Source: Sinotaia quadrata (taxonomy: Eukaryota > Mollusca > Gastropoda > Architaenioglossa > Viviparidae). From it: a stretch of DNA of 64,000 bases. The DNA lies in assembly GCA_028829895.1 (NCBI GenBank), contig CM054183.1:16293975-16357974 (forward strand). The letters are read 5' to 3'. The first letter of the stretch is position 1. Each line of letters starts with the position of its first letter. Position numbers and translations under genes: made by a program. This document shows, piece by piece, positions 59,811-64,000 of the stretch. A model generated the notes under the pieces. That model ran no database searches, was not told the DNA's origin, and saw only the letters and a program-made list of their open reading frames with translations.

Positions 59811-60699
59811 AAAAAAGAAGAAAAAAAATTATGCAGCTTTTACAAAAAGAATAATTTAATACTATCAAAACACCTCAGACAGCAAAACATTTTAATATGG
59901 CTTCGGTGAATCACCTCATTTCTCAAACAAACAAATTTAAATTAATTTTAACTCTTACAATTTTTCAAATACATTTTCCACAAAAAAATCATGTTCACTC
60001 CACTTTTATTTCTTGAAATTCATCTATGATACTTTATGTCCAAATTACAGTTCCAATTTTGCAGCAAAAAATCAAAAGGTTTTAAAAAACAATTTTTTTA
60101 CATATGAAAATAGCAAGAATACTTTTGTGATCGACTATGGTACTTCTTTTTTCACCAAAGAGGTTGACTGATGTCTACTATGTATTAGCAAATAAGTAGA
60201 TCATTTTATGCTGCTCTCAGTCACAGCAACTAAAACTGTTTAGAGTGACATAATTGCATGTACAATAAAACCATAAATATCTCCAACATTATCACTACCA
60301 TATTCCCCAAATACCCTCTTTCAATTAATAAGGCATATTCTTCTGATATAAGGAAAAAGATAAACTCTCAGATCAATATGTATAATTAAATGGTGAAAAC
60401 CTTAATTGATTTTTTGGGAGACAAGCCTGACAAGACAAAAATATAAAGTTGCTGATTAAATTGCTAAGTGCTTAAAAGAACCCTTATGTCAAACAGTTAA
60501 AAAAAAATTTCTTTTAAGGGTGTTTAAAAAGAGTCCATATAGACAAAATGTCCACAGATACCTTCAAGGGCTTCAAGTGAGTTCACAGCTGACATTTTGG
60601 ATATTTCTGGTCTTGAATATGGTGTCATGAAAACCATTCATTCAAGGAAATAAAAGGATTTTTGTTATGGTTATTCAATACATATATTGTATGTGTAAG

Positions 60700-61255
60700 A
60701 GTATAGAAATGCGATGAGGAAGAAAGCAGTGTGCTTACACACAAGTAATGTCTAAATGAGGAAAAAAACAGAGTGTACACAAATGTGTAATATCAAAATG
60801 AGGAAGAAAACAGTGTAGATACAAATGAGTAATGTCTAAATGAGAAAGAAAACATGCTTATGTTTGAATAATGTCCAGATAAGAAAACAGTTTATACATG
60901 AATAATGTCCAAATAAAAAAAGAAAACAGTTTGCACACAAATGAGTAATGTCTCAACGAGGAAGAAAACAGTTTGCACACAAATGAGTAATGTCTCAACG
61001 AGGAAGAAAACAGTTTGCACACAAATGAATAATGTCTTAATGAGGAAGAACAGTTTGCACACAAATGAGTAATGTCTTAATGAGGAAGAAAACAGTTTGC
61101 ACACAAATGAGTAATGTCTCAATGAGCAAGAAAACTGTGGATACAAACGAGTACTGTCTAAATGAGGAAGAAAACAGAGTGCACACAAATGAGTAATGTC
61201 TAAATAAAGAAGAAAACAGTGTGTTCATACATGAGCAATGTTTAAATGTGGAAGA
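60700..61255. repeat. About 42-bp minisatellite, about 13 copies (NTAQ1 intron)
   Basis: aaatgagtaatgtctcaacg + aggaagaaaacagtttgcac + ac. It lies about 270 bp downstream (in gene direction) of the DYHV exon. Minus-strand frames of 63-98 codons are repeat translations. Confidence 0.92.
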
Positions 61256-61521
61256 AAATAGTAGAGTGAGATATGAGTATTGAGTAATTTTATAAATAAG
61301 TAATATAGATAATCTGTTTAATTGAAATTGTATAATTTTCTAGCCTAGAACTGGTCTAGGAAAAAAGTATGTTTTATCTGACTTTTATACATTCTCAAGT
61401 GTCTTTAAAATAAATATATCATTATTCTCTAAAAAGAGATAATGTCTGTGATGCCAGTAATGAAGCAGATTTTAAACCCAAATTAATAAATCATCATTGC
61501 TTTACAAAAATTCTGACTGAC

Positions 61522-61667
61522 CTATGAAATTCAGGCTTCAGCAAACTGTCTTTATCAATAGCATATTCTAGGTATGTAGTAAATCGACAAGGGAAAGGTA
61601 AAATTGTGTCAAGGTCATACACAATGCTTCCCCCTTCACCTTTGTAGATGAGAAGCACATGGTAATC
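61522..61667 (-). CDS. NTAQ1: NTAQ1 exon: DYHV and YDLDT catalytic segment
   Basis: Read on the minus strand, the acceptor is catctttgtctggcag and the donor is TTTCATAG|gtcagt. The exon encodes DYHVLLIYKGEGG, SIVYDLDTILPFPCRFTTYL and EYAIDKDSLLKPEFHR. With W from the previous exon it restores the family-defining WDYHV motif (catalytic His), and YDLD carries the catalytic Asp. LPFPC and the acidic helix before FHR also match the family. It ends in phase 2 (AG), completed by the first base of exon 58964-59088. Confidence 0.95.
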
Positions 61668-62136
61668 CTGCCAGACAAAGATGAGGATTATTTCATAACA
61701 TAGCAACCTGAGCACATTATTACTTACAAATTTTCCTTCCTTCATTAAATAATGTATTATCAAAAACTTACATAATAACTAGATATCAACTCTCCAATAA
61801 ATGCAATCTAGACAATTAACCATAAAAGTTGATTCTATATACTTTCAATACAGCGCTAATCAATTTACTAATTTCTCCTCTTAATCTGAAATACCCTTGT
61901 ACAAATTTTGAAAGTATTGCAACCATTTTAAAATCTGAAATGTTTTGGGCAATGTTAACTTAAAAACTTATTAAACAGACACCAACCAAATTAATGTATG
62001 GAAAAAAATGACATCGACTAGACTATTATATATAAAATTACAATGGCAACCTAAGCTAAAGTAATTATGATTTAAATAAAATACTATAAATTGGGCAAAT
62101 TTCAAGGAAAATAAGAATATGTAAATGCATACCTAC

Positions 62137-62190
62137 CCATATTACTAGTGTGTCAAGTTCCTTACTGGCTCTCTGTTGCCATAATGGAAT
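62137..62190 (-). CDS. NTAQ1: NTAQ1 exon: IPLW...VIW segment (54 bp)
   Basis: Read on the minus strand, the acceptor is gtttgtggatgtgcag and the donor is ATATGG|gtaggt. The exon is exactly 18 codons, phase 0 on both sides: IPLWQQRASKELDTLVIW. It corresponds to the IPIWKQ...VIW segment of animal NTAQ1, just before the DYHV motif that opens the next exon. It is too short to be found by ORF length; frame and motif continuity with the next exon support it. Confidence 0.88.
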
Positions 62191-62199
62191 CTGCACATC

Positions 62200-64000
62200 C
62201 ACAAACACACATGCACGCATGATTGCTTTTGCAAAATTTCAAAATTAGTACCGAGATTCAGAAACAGAAAATACATATATCAACATTGTTTTTTTATTTT
62301 ATATTTTATCTCATAAAATTCAAATTTAAATATAAGTACAATCTTTTTCTTTCTATTTTTACTTTCTCCTTCCCCAAGATGCATTTTCCTTTATTCTGTA
62401 CTGACTTTTTCAATTAATATAAAGAAAAAATGTTTATAAAATACATTCAATAATGAGACAGATTATGTTTTCTCTATAAATGTTGTGTTCTTTTAATTTT
62501 AAAAAAAATCAAATTAATTTAAATTTATTTAACTAACTTCTTAAAAAGTTTTTAATGTATAAAGACAAAACCTGAAAACTATACAAACAAAAAAAATCAA
62601 ATGCCTATAAAAAGTTAAAATGTATTGCAATAAAGAATTGAAAAATTCTCCACTGTAACTGCAAAATGTTGACAGATGCATGAGTTTAAAACCACTTAAT
62701 GATTTACTGAAAGTAATACCAATCCATAAATATCAAAGAAACTAAATATGATGTTGAATGCTTTATAGAGTGGTTTGACTATGAAAACAAGAACTACACC
62801 AGCCTCGATATGTTCTGCAAAATTACCACCATTGTGAGAATAAACAAATCATTGTTATTTTTCATTTTTGCCATTCATCTGAGCTTTATATTATAGGCTA
62901 CACGTACTTTGATCTGCATATTAAATAAACTGTATTAATTGCTATTTACCTATTTATATTGCTATAATATTTTCAAACTAGACAAAATTGAAAGATAGTT
63001 ACATTACTACTTTAGATACAATAACTAAACTTCAATATAGAGAAAACTTGCAGGAGAGAAACAAGTACAATCCACATTATCTGTTTTGTTAAAATTTGTC
63101 AAAATATGGAACAATTCCCTTCAATATCATATAAAGTTTTTGTGAATTGTCTTTTATTGAAAACAAGAGCACCCACTCCGAAAAGGCATTTAAATTTACA
63201 AATTTTACAAAGCATTTTAATTTTTTAAACATTAATTTCAAGTACTGAACACCATGTTTTTGGTTTGTAAAACCCAGTACTTGCAAAAATTAAATGAAGG
63301 AGTGTCCAGAAAGTTATTTTCCTTGCACTCATTATTTATGCAGGTAACTGATCTGTACTTCCAGTTGTTCATATAACAAACAACAGAGTGACTAGTTTGG
63401 TTTCCCAGCCAGTCTTTTGAAAATAGTTTCATGTAGAAAAAGTAATGTTTCTCAAGTCAGTGTGTTCAAGATATTTCATTTAAAATATACTCGGAAATAA
63501 AAGAAAATTCAAAACAAAACTTTTAGCATGCACACAAGATAAAGGATTGTTCTTTCATCAAATTATATTCATTAAATAAAGTAATATGTGAAGACAAGAG
63601 ACAGCAGCTCTTTCAACAGCTGGGAATTTACTACGTAGTAGAGTGGAGTGAACACAAGACAGTCTGAGGTCAAAGCTGGTGATTAATTAATGTAAATCGT
63701 AATAAAACTTTCCATATTTTCATAGAAACTATGCAAAGCCAAAATTATAAATATTAATTCTATCCAAATTAAATTCACATATTTTTTTTTTTAATTAAAA
63801 CATTATATTAAGAAAATTTATATTTTGTACTGATCAAACTAATACACATACACACATATAATGATATATATCATTTGTCTTTACAATGAAATCATAATTC
63901 ATCAGATAAAAAACAAACAAAAAATTCTTCTAAAAACATTTACATGATTTATTAAAATCTAATGAAAAAAAACCATTTAGTTGTGACATATTCTTATCTC
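62200..64000. other. AT-rich intron or 5' region of NTAQ1, no exon recognised
   Basis: The remaining N-terminal NTAQ1 exons (CYCEEN and the YAVFISN segment) should lie to the right of 62190 on the minus strand. I searched this stretch for them by eye and did not find them. Short open frames at 63089-63432 (minus) are unrecognised. Confidence 0.4.

Larger units (their letters stand above)
57763..62190 (-). other. NTAQ1: Gene span (partial): protein N-terminal glutamine amidohydrolase, 4 C-terminal exons
   Basis: Four minus-strand exons (54+146+125+98 = 423 nt, 140 codons plus stop) join in phase and align along the C-terminal two thirds of the NTAQ1 (WDYHV1, insect tungus) family, about 205 residues long. 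The enzyme deamidates N-terminal Gln to Glu in the Arg/N-degron pathway and acts in cytosol and nucleus. The family's Cys-His-Asp triad is represented here by His in DYHV and Asp in YDLDT. The Cys (CYCEEN motif) lies in an upstream exon that I could not find before the window edge. Confidence 0.93.

Noticed and set aside
62705..62850. Minus-strand frame EHIEAGVVLVF... as an upstream NTAQ1 exon
   Set aside because: It does not match the expected YAVFISN or CYCEEN segments; probably a chance open frame.

Overview
This is a stretch of animal nuclear genome, not bacterial. Coding sequence comes as short exons with GT..AG introns, separated by kilobases of AT-rich DNA full of microsatellites and minisatellites. 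The gene content (a furin-type matrix metalloproteinase and an N-terminal glutamine amidase), hAT and LINE relics, and a scattered AAGGGAGATAACTC-like motif suggest an invertebrate, most likely a mollusc. The phylum is an inference from memory, not proven here.

Layout. (1) 1985-47220, plus strand: nine exons of a matrix metalloproteinase (MMP). All eight junctions agree in reading phase and give 537 residues: pro-domain with PRCG cysteine switch, RTKR furin site, zinc catalytic domain with [11 protein letters not shown], hinge, four-bladed hemopexin domain bounded by Cys297 and Cys491, and a hydrophobic C-terminal tail that looks like a GPI-anchor signal. Residue numbers start at the first residue of exon 1985-2108. 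The signal-peptide exon is not visible and probably lies upstream of the window. One intron (6080-38750) is 32.7 kb. (2) The MMP introns hold several dozen tandem arrays with units of about 27-100 bp. Three of these arrays contain copies of the 3' splice site of the exon they abut. (3) 47221-53000: MMP 3' UTR, one more large array (48890-49665), then a fall in repeat density. (4) 57763-62190, minus strand: the last four coding exons of NTAQ1 (protein N-terminal glutamine amidohydrolase), 140 residues through the stop, with the catalytic His and Asp. The exons carrying the start and the catalytic Cys lie beyond the right edge or were not found. The two genes converge, with about 10.5 kb between their stop codons.

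Mobile elements. A degenerate hAT element at 23237-24564 has CAGGGGTG termini and a perfect 8-bp target-site duplication (GTCTAGAA). A 206-bp deletion derivative of the same family lies at 36798-37003 with its own duplication. A second hAT relic (58040-58480) sits in an NTAQ1 intron. There are two further families of short terminal-inverted-repeat elements and a LINE reverse-transcriptase 3' remnant (25885-26060, minus).

The two genes have no evident functional link: one is a cell-surface or extracellular protease, the other a cytosolic/nuclear enzyme of the Arg/N-degron pathway. I found no tRNA, rRNA, CRISPR array or operon.
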